A DNA stretch of 64,000 bases from Apus apus (Eukaryota > Chordata > Aves > Apodiformes > Apodidae): assembly GCF_020740795.1 (NCBI RefSeq), contig NC_067290.1, positions 15,048,001-15,112,000 on the forward strand. The letters run 5' to 3'. Of the stretch, positions 1 to 13,100 are shown piece after piece (positions within the stretch are counted from its first letter, which is position 1; every line of letters starts with the position of its first letter). A model generated the notes under the pieces. It was not told the origin of the DNA. It saw only the letters and a list, made by a program, of their open reading frames with translations, and did not search any database. The position numbers and the translations under genes are program-made.

Positions 1-3000
1 GCTGAGGCTTGTAACCATGGGATTACATACCAATTCCAACAGGGCTTGATGTGTGTGGTTAGCAGAGCACAGGATGTTCTGTGCAGCAGCAAACGCTCTC
101 TCAGAACGTGTCAACTGTAAATGGGGAGGAGAGCAGTCCAGAGGCTTCTCAGACATGAGTCCAAACTCACTTCTGCACCCATGGAATTAAGCACTCAGAG
201 CCTCCACTAGCAACACTCTGTCTGCAGGTAGTGCTCAGGAAAGATCCCTGCAGGACAGCCTCTCTACTGAAAGGAAAAGACCCAAGAACCCTGGGGAAAG
301 GGAGCAGCTCTGTGGATGAAGAGAGGGTTTTGTCCTTGGAGACATCATTTTTCAACATCCCTAAATTCCCAATGGATGTCAAAATTAGGTGTCTGATACT
401 GACTCCCAAAGGATGTCAGGAAGAACCCAGCCAGCTGCCAGAAGAAACACAACAGCAGCACAAAACTCACCTGTGCCATCTCAGTGATGATTCCCAGCAC
501 ATCACTGTGACCCTGTCTGAAAGCTAAATCTAGATCCTGAACAATCACACCTGGACAGAACCATGAGGCAGCTGGCACATTTTCAAGCTGGCACCTTTAC
601 CCATTTCTACATCTGAGCAGGTGCAACCCCTTAATATAGCTCTTCTTAGGAACTGCTTTAACCTCTTTGGTCAGTATTTGCCCATGAAACCTGGCATGAT
701 GTGAGAGCAGAGCTATGGGAGCACTTTGGAAGGAAGCAAATCTCTCCTGCCAGCCCAGCTTGGGTGCAATGTAACACTAGTGGGTGTTACAGCTCCTCAG
801 AGGAACTGGCAGCTCCTCCTTTACAGGGGCACTGAGGCATAAGGGGTTCATCCAGGCAGCTGCACTGCACAACATCCAGAGGTACATCCAGATCCCTCCT
901 TCCTGGAAAATTCCCGGAATTGCTGAAGAACGAGGCTTAGCGCAGGTGCAAGAGGCAGCAGCAATGGCTCTCCTATATGGTTATCCGGGCTCCAAAGCCT
1001 GGAGCTGACCTGAGGTCTCCAAGAGAGTCTAGCCAGAGAGGTGAGTGTGCAGGAGTTCAATCCCTATGATCACCCTACCACCGAGGAAGGAAAACAACAC
1101 GACTGTGTTGTGCTCCAGCTCATCTGAACCCCTAAGGGATCCAGAAGAGGAAAGAGCATGCAGAGACATGTCCTTAGACTGTCACATCTCAGCAGCCAGT
1201 TGCTCAGGAATTGCCACTTGGACCTCTTCTGGTACTCCAGGGGATGTATCAAGGCACGCAGCGAGGCGCAGCCTTGCACAGAGCCCGACCTGCAGCGCCT
1301 CATCTGCTGCCTCTCCTCTCTCAGCAACCACCAGAGAGGTGATGCTTTCACCTGTTTCTCTCCTTTATTTGTCACTAAGAGATGTCTATTAAACATTTTG
1401 AAAATAACTTCTTGCATTTAATGGCTGGCCCAGGACATACCAGTAGGAAGAAAACCAGACAAGCTAAATTAGTGCAGTGGGTGGAGCAGCAGGCGGTGGG
1501 AGGACAAACAATGATCTCTCTCACACAGACCAGGCAAAAAGGAATGTCTTGTCAGGGGAGGAAAAAAAGCCCAAACCACCTCAGCTCTCTTCTCCAGTGG
1601 TATCACAAGTTGGTAAGAATCAATCAGGCTTTCAAAAACCTAGGACTATGAACACTAAAATACCTTAGTCATTAATGTACAACTTCACACCCATGAGACA
1701 GCTTCCTAGTGAGACTTCTCAACCTGATTTTAAGTGTAAGAAAACACACCTCAGGATTCTGAAGACTTAAAACTACTTTCTCTGTTAACTCTGCTCCTGA
1801 GATCCTTAATAGAAAAGTACGTAAAATGTCTGCTTGGGCTTTTATTGCCATCCTGGATCAAACCTGGTACATGAAGCCCATCTGAATGTTGCTCATTTCC
1901 TACTAAGACATGAACTGTGTATCACAAAAATTAAGATTTCCCCTGCTATGATAGCAGGAGAGAAATACTTTCCTCTTTCTACTCTAAAGACGACCATTTC
2001 AGAGACTTAAATCTCATGTTTACAGCTTCACAGCTTTGACCCTCATTAAAAACATGATTCATTGCATGATGCACTTGATTTTAGACCGCTGTCCTTTGGG
2101 GAATCTGTTTCTGAAAGCTGTTTGTTCATCCTGTGGAATACATAACTAACTGAAACTCTAGGTGCCCTGAAGTGATGGAGATACAGGAGGACACTTGGGT
2201 TCAACATCTGTTGATTGTCAATGCCTACACACAGTGCAACAGTGCAGGAAAACAGGTCTTCAGGCAGAATATATTAGACACTTCACTGCAACAAGTCAAC
2301 AGCACATTGTATGGCTTCTGGCACTGCAGAAGTCAGGAAGAACTTCCCACTTCCCTCCTGTGGCTCTTTGTACAAAGCAGCTCCAGGATTTTTCCTCACT
2401 GCCTTTTTCTAGGAGCAGGCATAGCCAAAGACAAGCAACTGAGGTGGTACTGAGGACCTCTCAGTTGCTGCCCCATTCACACATGCTGGGCTCAGCAGGT
2501 CACCAGGTATGATGCCAGAAAAAAATCCCCCTCTCTCAAACGAGAGAGGATTGAGGGAAGTTAGTGCCTGGCCTCAGACGTGCAGAGGGCTGCTGTCTGC
2601 CAGCTCCCCCTGTGCTCTTCCCCCTAACATGCTTTCCTGTCCTGCACTGATGTAGAGTGACAGCAATGCTCCTGATCCCTGCTCCTGTAGCATACAGTGA
2701 TCTCTGTAGGTATTAAAGCTTTAATAAGAGAGTCTTGGAAGTGCCCTGTGGCTTGCAGGGGAATGGGGTGGGTAATAGCTCTGTGTCCCTCTGTGTTAAA
2801 TACCTGCTTCATTGTCGCCTGTGATTGATGGATAATGACACAATAGCCCATTCAAGGCCTACCAGCCCCCCTTTTCCACTGAAATTATGTTTCATTTCTA
2901 GTCAAGAACATTAGCAGCTCTGTTACAGTCAAACGGAAACAAAAACTCACAAATAAAAGTTGCTGACTGTTTGCCATAGCTTTGAATTTCCATCTTCAAA

Positions 3001-6000
3001 TTTTAAACATCTGAATTTAACCTCTTCATCGTGTGATTCTCATAACCCAAGCAGGAAATAGCAAAATCCAAGGTACTCTTCTTGAATGTACTCCAATTCA
3101 AGGTACCCAAACTTCCACAATTTATATTAAAAAGGTGTCACACAAACTCAGCTGGGAAGAAAACAGATGAAAATCCACATCTACAGAGAATTCCAGCTCG
3201 CTCTCACTGTCTATCGTAGCCATAATGCAAATCCAAGAAGTTTCTGCAGAAAAGCAGCCTGACCATCACCCTTCTCAGAAAAGGAAACAGAGCTTCTGCC
3301 TTCCTTAACCCCTGGGAGTGTGCAGTTGGACTTTTTTTTTTTTTTCCTAGGCTCTAGACTGAACCTTTTACCTTCCTGCTCCAGCAATCCAACATCAACA
3401 AGTGCACCAAGGAATGAAAAAGCAACTGCTGCCAAGAGAGCACAAAAGCATCAGGGAACAGTTCTGAGGCTGCAGCTGACAAAAACAACTCACCAAGTGG
3501 AAGTTGCATCAACATTTTGGTGTGCTCCCACTTATCAAAACAGCCCAGAGGGAACCTTATTGCTATAAGTTGGCTCATACCTGATGCCCCCCTGACCTTG
3601 CTGGGGTTGGGTTGAGAATGGCTGCCATCCCTTTCCCAGTGGCAGGTCTCATGCAAACCATAATGGCAAAACCCCCCAAAAAAGGGTCTTGCTCTGGAAA
3701 TGAAAGTTACGGTGTGCTCACTGAGATGCTTTTGTGTAAACAGAGCCCATACAGACATTTCCCTCTCCCTCTCTCTGTGTCTCCTTTAAGTAACTTCAAT
3801 CGGTATCACCAGCACCATCCACTTCCCAGAGTATAGAGGGAATTTCTGATAGTGTATCTGCAGTTTACTGAAAGGACCAGCTTACTGAAAGGACAACTTC
3901 AAAAGCATCAAAGCAAATAAATTAGTGGCATGAGTCCTGCTAACTTCATATGGGAGCCTGATGAAGGGATTTTACGTCTTAATCCAAAACCACCTTCTGA
4001 CCACATACACAATCAATTGTAGCAACACACTATGTGTCCTACAGCTGATTTCACCTTACTCCTCTGAAGCTCTTTGATGCTACAGTGATAAACACCTTCC
4101 AAATGGTAACACAAGAACATACATAGAGTTTCTATAGATCTTAACAGAAAATCAACCCATCATGAATGTAAACACAATAAACATACAATCTGAGAGTAAG
4201 AGCAGCTCAGCAGTAAAACTCTTACACTTAACTCAGCAACACTCATGGATCAAGTTATTCAAACAAACGTCAGCAAATCACAATTATTCCTTAACATTTG
4301 CCAGCTCAAGCTCCTGGCATTGTAAACAAAGCAACTATCCCAACAGAGAATTACTTGATTAACAAGGCATTTGAGATCTACAGGGAAAGAAGGGGCATTT
4401 CAGAGATATATCATGATATTAATGTCAGCTGGCAAAAAACCCCAACAAACTCATAATCTGAACATAAATGCCCAGGGCCAGAGGCAGAGCAGTTTCATTT
4501 TGGAGTAAGGAAGGATGCTTTACCTTGAACAATCTATTTATACAGTAGCCCAAGAGAGCTTCAGCGCATGAAGTAGGTAATTCTGCAACACACAATAATA
4601 TTTCAGTCCTGAGATAACCCTGCTGGGCCATACGTCCCCAGCAGCAACCAGGGACACTAAGGAGGTCCTGCTTAAACATCTGCTCCATGCTCCAAGCAGC
4701 TCACTTAGAAGCTGTCCTCTGAGACAATCCCATTACTGAGCAGCACTACAGCAGCAGAAACAAGCACACAATCCTCAGCACATGGGTGAGGCTGAAGAAA
4801 AAAAGGACAGGATTTTGGAGTAAGAGCCAGAAGGCAGAGGAACACGGCAAGCTGGGATCACGCAAGCAGAGCAAGAAGACACAGCTTCACAACTCTTCCA
4901 GTTAAAAGTGCATTTATTTTAAAATGTTGTTTAGCATGGTTTGCTTCCTGAAGCAAGGCAGGACAGCACTGCCAAAAATGTAGTTTTTTATCCAGATAGG
5001 GCTAGAAAAAAAACAGCTATCATTGGCTGAAGGAAGAGTGTGTGAAGTCTTTGGCAGAAGATCTCTTATGACCTCCTGTGCTAAAGGAGAAAAGACTAAG
5101 AGGATTCACATGGCTGGAACAGGTGAGATGACCACAAATGCTTAGGTGACAGAAGAAGGTATTTTCAGCACAAGAATGTTTTGGCAGTTACATTTTGCAA
5201 CAAAAGACACTCTCTTCTGAATGAAGAAAGGTCTCTGTAGCACACAGGGATGTAGTCAGTCCTTCCGAACAGAGAAGCAGACAGTGCAGTTATCACAACA
5301 TCCCTGCAGGACAGACACCCGAACACCCACGCACCCAGCCCTGCTGCCGGACATCGCAGGCAGACCCAACTGCTTGCTCACAGGCAAACCTCTGCCCAGC
5401 ACAAGGAGCCTCCCTCTGCAGGCTTCCCTATGGATCTCAGAGGCTTACAACTCCAATTACATGATGGTATGATGCAGTGATTAGTGACACACAAGTAGGA
5501 ATGAACAAATGATTGACTCAACATGTCAAGCCTCAGTGATGTAAGCCCCAAGTGAGCTCGTGACAAGGTCACACCCTGAATCAGACACAAAAAAACCCAC
5601 CCAAATCAGCTCTGCTGCCTGGAAATCCACTCATTTCATTACAAGGTAGCCTTTGGAGAGAACATTCCATAGGTCACCTGGATCATAAAAATTACTCCAT
5701 TACAACCACATTTCCCAAACCATGAAGAAAATGACAGATCCCACAACTCAGCATATCCTACCAAAAGGAAAACAATTATCTTTGATGTTTGGCCACACAT
5801 TTTCTCTTACAGATTGCAACACACTCCTTGCACCACAGGCTTCAATAAATACTCCAAGTACAGGTCACCGGAACAGAAGCATTCCCAGGATAACCACAAG
5901 CTCCTTCAGTATTTAACTGGGAAGCCACAGAGAGTTGTGCCTGGCTACTGCAAATGTTTTCAGGACAGAAAGTCTTAGGCTTTGCCTACTTGTCAAAGCA

Positions 6001-9000
6001 TCTTGTGGATCTTAACACCAGCAGTGAAAGGCCTGTAAAGTCTGATCTGTACCAGAGCTCTGCTCACACTAGCTGCAGGAAAGTGCGGCAGGGAATGGAT
6101 ACGAGGGAGTGGGCTCAAAGCAGAAGAAAAACACAGCTGCTGTTTCCAGTTGCATGGTGGTGGGATGTACTCAAGCACAGAATGTGCCTCTCCAACAAGA
6201 AACAAGCAGGGAATTGAGGTATCACTGTGCTCAGCAAGCTGAAACAGGGGAAACCACTCTCTGAAATGTGCCGGTTTCGGTGCAGGAAGGCGCAAGGCTT
6301 GGAACAACTACTTCAGCACATGTCTGGAGAACTCCACAAAGTACGTATTTTTGAAAGTTCACGCTATAGCTCTCCCATTTCTGCCTTCTCACTTAAGAAA
6401 CAGGAGGGAAGGATGACAAAGATGCTAGTTTATGCCAACAAAACCCAGGCCATGGTCACACTGCCAGTGTTTCTAAGTTCGAGGCCTGAGAGGATTTCAA
6501 GACAATACTACATAGACCATCAAGACTAATAATTTGCTCCTAAGTGTAAAAGCTGCTTCTGCTTCCATATGTATGACAACCAGCTCCATACCTCAACTAA
6601 AACAGTAAAATATCCAAGCAGAAGAGACAGGATCTCTCCATTTATCCTCCTTCACCTGCTTTTATGACACGTGGCACCCAATTTTCTTGCACCCTGTAAC
6701 AAGATTATGTGTGTCTCTTCTACAGATGAACACGAAGTGCAAGACAGATTTCAGATATATCAGCAGGATACGGAAAACAAGAGCTGTGGGATGTATTCCC
6801 AATGTTTTAAGAAATGGTGGCCCAAGACAGGAACACTACACCATCAAGCAGCTAAATCAACCCTCAATGCAAAGAAAATGCAATAAGATAAATGCCACAC
6901 CACATTACAACATTTCAAAGTGAGAATAAAGAAGGGAATGATTCTTTTGGAGAAACTATGTGACTTGGCAAACAGAAACCCCATTTTCCATTACAAATCC
7001 TTGTGCCTCCCCAAAGGAAAAGCAGCTCATCACAGACAGAAAAGAGGTCTCCTCTCATAAAACAACAGCCAACTTGTAGCAAAAGACCAACAGGAACACC
7101 ACAAACATCAGGCTGCAACAAGGTTCTGCAAAACAACTCAACAGCCCATTGGTCCTACTGGGGCAAAGAGCCTCCCAAACCAGCAGGACAGCTGGCCCAA
7201 CCTACCCCCAACACCTCTGCACTAGCAATAACCACTATCCATCACGTTTCACAGACAGTAGATAGGACCTTTGAGCTGTAATAAATTGCCAAATCAACAA
7301 AGGGGAGTATCTTCGTTACTTTAGCTGTGGCAATTAACACAAGTGGAATGAAAAGCCCCTACAAAATTAGGGCAGCACAGAAGATGGATGCTTCTTTATC
7401 ATGATGTAGTTACTACAAAGCCCCCTCAAATGGCAGCAGTCACATACACATGCTAGACCTACTGAATGGAGGCAGTTGGACCTGGTAAATCTGTAGTTAA
7501 CAAATTTGGGAATGATCTGAAGCGGGTGCTGGTCTGTTTAGAGTAAAACAAAAGGACTTAACAATATAGGAATTCTACAAGATAGGGAAATAAATGATTG
7601 TTCTTCAGGCAGGACAGTTAAACAGGCACTAAGCACCATCAGAAAATGTAGTCTCTGCAGAAGCTATTTATTCCCAGCCTCGAGATGACTCAGAAAGCAG
7701 GTTGACTAGCAAGGGGCTAGGATGTCACTGTGGGCTGACACTGTTTTGCTATTTACGCTCTCACAAGCGAGTGAATTTGACAGGGATAGCTGATAAAACT
7801 TCTGAAAATAACTGAACTATCAAAGAACCTTGGTCTTAGCTAACACAGGTTTTGGTTTTTGCAGCTTGTAAAACTGCAGATTAATTCTCAGCCTAAGGAG
7901 ATGATCTTGCAGCTCTACCCTGGAAGATCTTAAAATGGAATATCTGTTGAATAAGGACAACCAAATTGCATAACCGCCTTTCTAAAAATCTCTATTTGGC
8001 CTTTACTGAGAACTTAAAAGTCAGCTCCCTCCCTTGCAGCAGGTCAGATACAAACCTTACTACTTCTCTATTTTTTCTTATTTAAATAATAAGAAGGCCT
8101 TTTTTTTTTTTTTTTCTTTCCGTGTTCAATCAACAGCAACACAGGGAAATTAACTTATGTGAGCCAATCCAGAGGTTAAAACTCTCCCTGTCAAATTCAT
8201 ACAGCTTGGGTCACCCTGAGCCAAAAAGCACATTTCTTGCTTCACTAATTACAAACTGTTGCAGCTCTACTAAAACACAGTGAAGACAGGCACATGCAGG
8301 TTTTGGAGATGGTCTCATCTAACCCCTCTGTCTTCTATGTTTGCTCTGCTCACACAAAGAGCCATGCAGAGCAGGAAGGAAACCAGGAAGACTCCATACC
8401 CTATCTGTTTTTAACACATAGAGAACTGAACTGGGACCATCACCCCATCGCTACTAGGGCTCTGGCTCTGGCCCAGGATGGGCTGCACCTGAAGGTCTAA
8501 TATAACTTCTGCTGGGGAGGGTCAACATAAGCCAGCCAGCTCCTCCTCATGTGCCTGTGTGTACAGAGATTTACTGGGCACCTCTAGGCACTCAGTTCAG
8601 TTTAAGAACTGGTGCTTAAATGCTCTTTGCTGTAGGAACAGACCCATTTTGATCAAGTCAAACACCTGTCCAAGTACATAGGGATGCTCCAAAGAAGGGG
8701 CAAAGCAGGTGTCAACAACAGGTAAAAGAGGAATCCCCAAATTGCCAAGTATTTGGGAATTGCTCTCATGTGGGGAGACATTATTTCATGTGAGGAGAAC
8801 TGGGGAGAGAATATGGAGAAGCATTTGGTTAAAAGGAGTGTCACACATAATTACAGATCCCTCAGTGACAACAAAATAAATTGAGAATTGTAGCAACACT
8901 GAAGGGGAAATAAAAGTTGTCACTGATGGTAAAAGCAATAATTAATTCTGGAGCCTCCTCTCCCTGCTCCCCACCACCACCCCAGTGGGAATGTGCCAGG

Positions 9001-10124
9001 CTCCTTTCCAGCAACAGAACTATCTCTGTAAAACATTTTTATAAATTGCAATACCTCTGTAACTGAAAATAGAGGCAAATGCGAACACTTAGAGGGACCT
9101 TTGAAACCCCAGCTGTGAAGACTCATTAACTGTAAGTACATTTTCACAGAGGCACAGCTCTGAATCTGACTCATGCTTCTCCTCCCATGACAGCCAGACT
9201 TGGGATTCAGGTAAAAAAGGCTTTAGATAATTGATATGGATTCTTACTCAGGCAAATTAGGAGGAAGAAGGCAACGGAGAGGAGACTTAAGGGATGTAGT
9301 GAAGGAAGGGGCATCAGTTGTTTAGTAGTTTTTCTTGGGTGATCCATCACCTGCAGTTCCAAGGGGTGGGGGCTGTGAGGGGGGAATCTCTGTTTTTCCT
9401 AACAAATCTTATGCTTCTTGCTTTTGTATGGTGGACAACAGTCCTAGCCTCAAACATCAGGTCAGAGTAAAGGCTGCCTTTGGGTACCTATTCCATAGGG
9501 ATTTAAGCCATCTTTGCATTTTAATGGCTGGAAACGTTCAGATTTACCAGGCACAACTGCATGTAGGGTAGTCCTCATGTTTGCAGCTCCAGTTTCCCGA
9601 AGGATAGGGTAGATATGGGAGAGATGCACAATCAAGAATCTTGCCCACACACCAGGCACATGGAAAAGGGGAGTGTGCAAGTCACAGTTGACTCAGAGCT
9701 GCATACCAGAGGCTTCACCTACAGTCACATGTGTATGTGTGCACACAGCCGGAGGAGGCATTTAATGCTAGCAGAGCTCTTCCCAACTGTCTTTCAGTGT
9801 GAGCAAAAAAGCATCAGGCCAAAACCTGCATGAGGAGTCTGTCAGCTACCAGCCTCTGACTCAAGCCAGTGTGTGGACACAGGCCAGGGAGGAGGGCAGA
9901 CCCTTTGGTGTCCAGCAGCTCCTTCACACTGGCATTTCTAAGCCTTTTACAGGTTTCTGGAAACAACATTTAAACCACAGCGTTATGCATTATACAACAG
10001 ATCTTCCTTTGAATGGTTCAAGAAAAACTCACTGGCTTTCCACCACCCCACAAAAAAAAAAAAAAAAATTAAAAAAAAGTTTTAAAAAAATCTTCTAGCA
10101 GCATTGACCGAAGTGTAAAGCAAC
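1..10124 (-). other. RBM6: RBM6 intron (partial, more than 10 kb)
   Basis: AT-rich sequence downstream of the RRM exon that ends at 10125. I found no exon matching the next expected RBM6 segment (GTLMIQDKEVTLEYV in human) on the minus strand, no recognisable transposon, and only short A- or T-runs (3331-3345, 8100-8115, 10052-10090). The next RBM6 exon should lie left of the window. Short open frames here have no visible coding character. Confidence 0.7.
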
Positions 10125-13100
10125 CTGGTTGGCTTCCATGCATCCGATGGCCTCTTCCAAGAGTGAAAACTCCACGCAGACATAGCCATAGTCGTAACCT
10201 GGGGACAGCATTTAAATACAGACGGGAGTCATGTTAGTGCCTTGTCATAAAGAAAGCCACATTAAATATTCAATTTCCCTTTCCCTCCAATGACAAACCC
10301 TCTAACCACCACCCCTTTATTCCAGAATGAAAAGGAGAGAAATCAGGGACTAGCTGGATGATGATTAACTGTGCAGTTTATCATGAATGTTAATAGTACA
10401 GTGTTCCCACTTCCCCTTACACAACCAGTGACAGGCACACCCTTCCTTTGGCCAAGAAGTAATTGCTTTGTGGTTTTTTTTAAAGGCATAGTGATTTTCC
10501 ATTGCTAGTTTCACATTCTGTGCTACCTTGGAGGCTGTGTTCTCCAAAGAAGTGTGGATAAATCATTTCTAAGTACCTTGCTGCAAATGTATTTTACAAG
10601 AATAGCCAGCATTTTAATTGGGCAATATTTCAGAAGGAACTAACATGATTCCTTTGCCTTCACTATTCTTCCTTCAACACAGCTTTACTTTTGAAGTCCA
10701 ATCCCTTCTATTATGAAAAAGTGCAGTGGAGCAGGAATGAGAATGCCAACTTTCTCATTTTGGTATAGATGTTATTGCACATGTACCAAGAGTGTGTGGG
10801 AGCTTAAGCTTAGATGTAAGAAGTTAGGGAGCCTTTACTCTTCTTGCTCCTTGGAAATCTGTCGTCTCAGCCAGTGGCAGAGGGACATACTGATTCAACC
10901 ATGTACTCCAGACCCCTGAGTTGAAACGTTGTGTCTCACAGTAAAATACAGTGCAAACACTACAGAAGCTAAGAGCATCCTAAGAGTCATCCTTGATGTT
11001 GAAAATAGCTCCAAGAACTGAAGTGCTGAGGAACAACCTCAAGCCACAACCTCACCCTTCACACGCCAAGGTCATTCACTCCAAATCAGTGTTTTCCAGA
11101 TGATCATGGGCTGACATGCTTCTACATGGACAAACAGCGAGAGGAAAGGCTTGGTTCCCTCCTCCTGCTGCTCTTTTGGCTGGTTAGGAGCAAAAGGAAA
11201 GCTGGTCTGCACATGGTTTGTACCATTTTAGGCACCTAGATGTCCTGGCGAAGAGCTTGTCCTCTCTTAAAGATGCACATCTTAACACTGGTACCTTCAA
11301 ACCAGGTACATATCTGTTCCTAGCCCCTCACCTTCCACAGGAAGGTAACTCCAAGTGCACTTCTTAGAGGCAAGACATTCCAGTCTGCTGGAAAACAGCC
11401 CCTATCTCCCCTGGAGCCTATGGTGAAGAACACATGTTGCACCCTCCAATTTTTCCTTCTCTGTTTCTTTACCATCTTTGTACTTAACCATATCAGAGAC
11501 AAGGCCATACAAAAAGTATTTCCTCACCAAACCTACTGATTTTGATTTGTTATCATTCTAAGAGCTCTTTGCACACTATTCTTATGACACAAACCTGGCT
11601 TTATATATTTGCCTTCATAAGGAGACTTCTATTTGAACCTAGTTCCTCCTCTACCTCATGCAGGAATTTATTCCCCCTCCCCATATTATTTTAGTCAATA
11701 CAGTTACACTAGAGGTAAATTTCTGAATCTGGGTGCTTTTCAGTTGAGTGACAGACCACTGTCTGTGGTGGAATGCAGCTAAAGCCACTCAACATTCTTA
11801 CATGAAGTGGGCACCTGGACGTAGATGTACAGTTTCAGCTGGCAGAATCGACAGAACCAAATTGTCCCAGCTGTTCCCGTAGCGTCCACCCTCTGCAGTT
11901 CCACACACAGTAAATCACATTTGCAAATGAAGCAGTCCCCCCCATCTCCGCAGAGAAGAGCTGCTCTCCAGGAGCAGTGCTGCCCCTTGCTGGGAGCCTG
12001 TTTTGCATTCTGGGCAGGCACCCCTGCTACTTCACGGCGCAGCATGCAGGCTCACACGGTACATTTTAAAGTCTTATTCAAATCCAGAACTCGAGTCACT
12101 TCACTCCGTCCTGTTCAGAAAAAGGCGGCATGAATGATATTTGTCAGCCTGCAAAGCTCCTGATTCCTCTTCACAGGGAGGATTTTTGAAAGCAGTTATA
12201 ATCAGCAAGCTAGGATCAGAGTGTTATCTTATTTCCATGTGCATAGGAAGCAGGGGGACTCCTGACAGACAGAAAGCTAGATTGCAGAAGTTTCCACTCT
12301 TTGCTCTACAGTGATAGGCAGTTTACATCCCAGTCCTCAGGAAGTGAATGAGTGGTTTAGCCATGGATTTAATCCAGCATGACACAACTGAGAGTGCAAT
12401 ACTGAATATTATACCCGCATACACAAGCTGAGATACTTGGAGGAACATACACTAGAGGATTGTTCAATTACGTGGTGACAGTTCAGAGGAAGACCAGCAT
12501 ATTTCTCCTTGCGCACTTTCTCACCTCTGCCCACCCCCTCAAACACACCTCCCCTCGCTTAGCATAGCTGCAATAACATGTACAGTGAGAATCAAAACCA
12601 GAAACTGTGGCCCCATATCCTGCCAAAAAGCCGCTTCAGGCCAGATGTTCAGCTCTTGTGGTCAGTTTTCAGAGGGGACACAGTGTTCTGCAATTCACCG
12701 TGAGCTGTCTTTGTACACATAGCACCCAAGCAGTGATGCAAGAGGAGAGCAGCCTGGAGCTGCTGCTCTGCCCTGAACTGCTGATGAAGATCTGGGGGGG
12801 TTGGCTTTTTCCCCCATGCCCAGATCCAGCCCTTTGCAGAGATCAGACAAGCAAGCTCAGGATGTGAGACCAACAGAGTAACACCAGCCTTAGATGGTAT
12901 GGTCCCCCTGCCCCCAGCTCCACCAGAGCATCCTTCCATTTTAGACCATGATGGAAAGGCCACTGGAATGAAGGGCTGGAAACAGAACAATGTCACTGCT
13001 ACAGAGCACCTTCCAAACGCAATGTATGCTCGTTTTTCCATAACTTGCAATAAAATCACACTACCTGGGGCACAACACTTGAAACAAAACCAAAGGGAAG

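Noticed and set aside
477-542. Exon-like stretch on the minus strand (DLDLAFRQGHSDVLGI..., acceptor ttgttcag, donor CAG/gtgagt)
   Set aside because: The splice signals are good, but the peptide matches no part of RBM6 or any protein I recognise, so one short stretch in a long intron is most likely chance. A transcript or conservation would change this.
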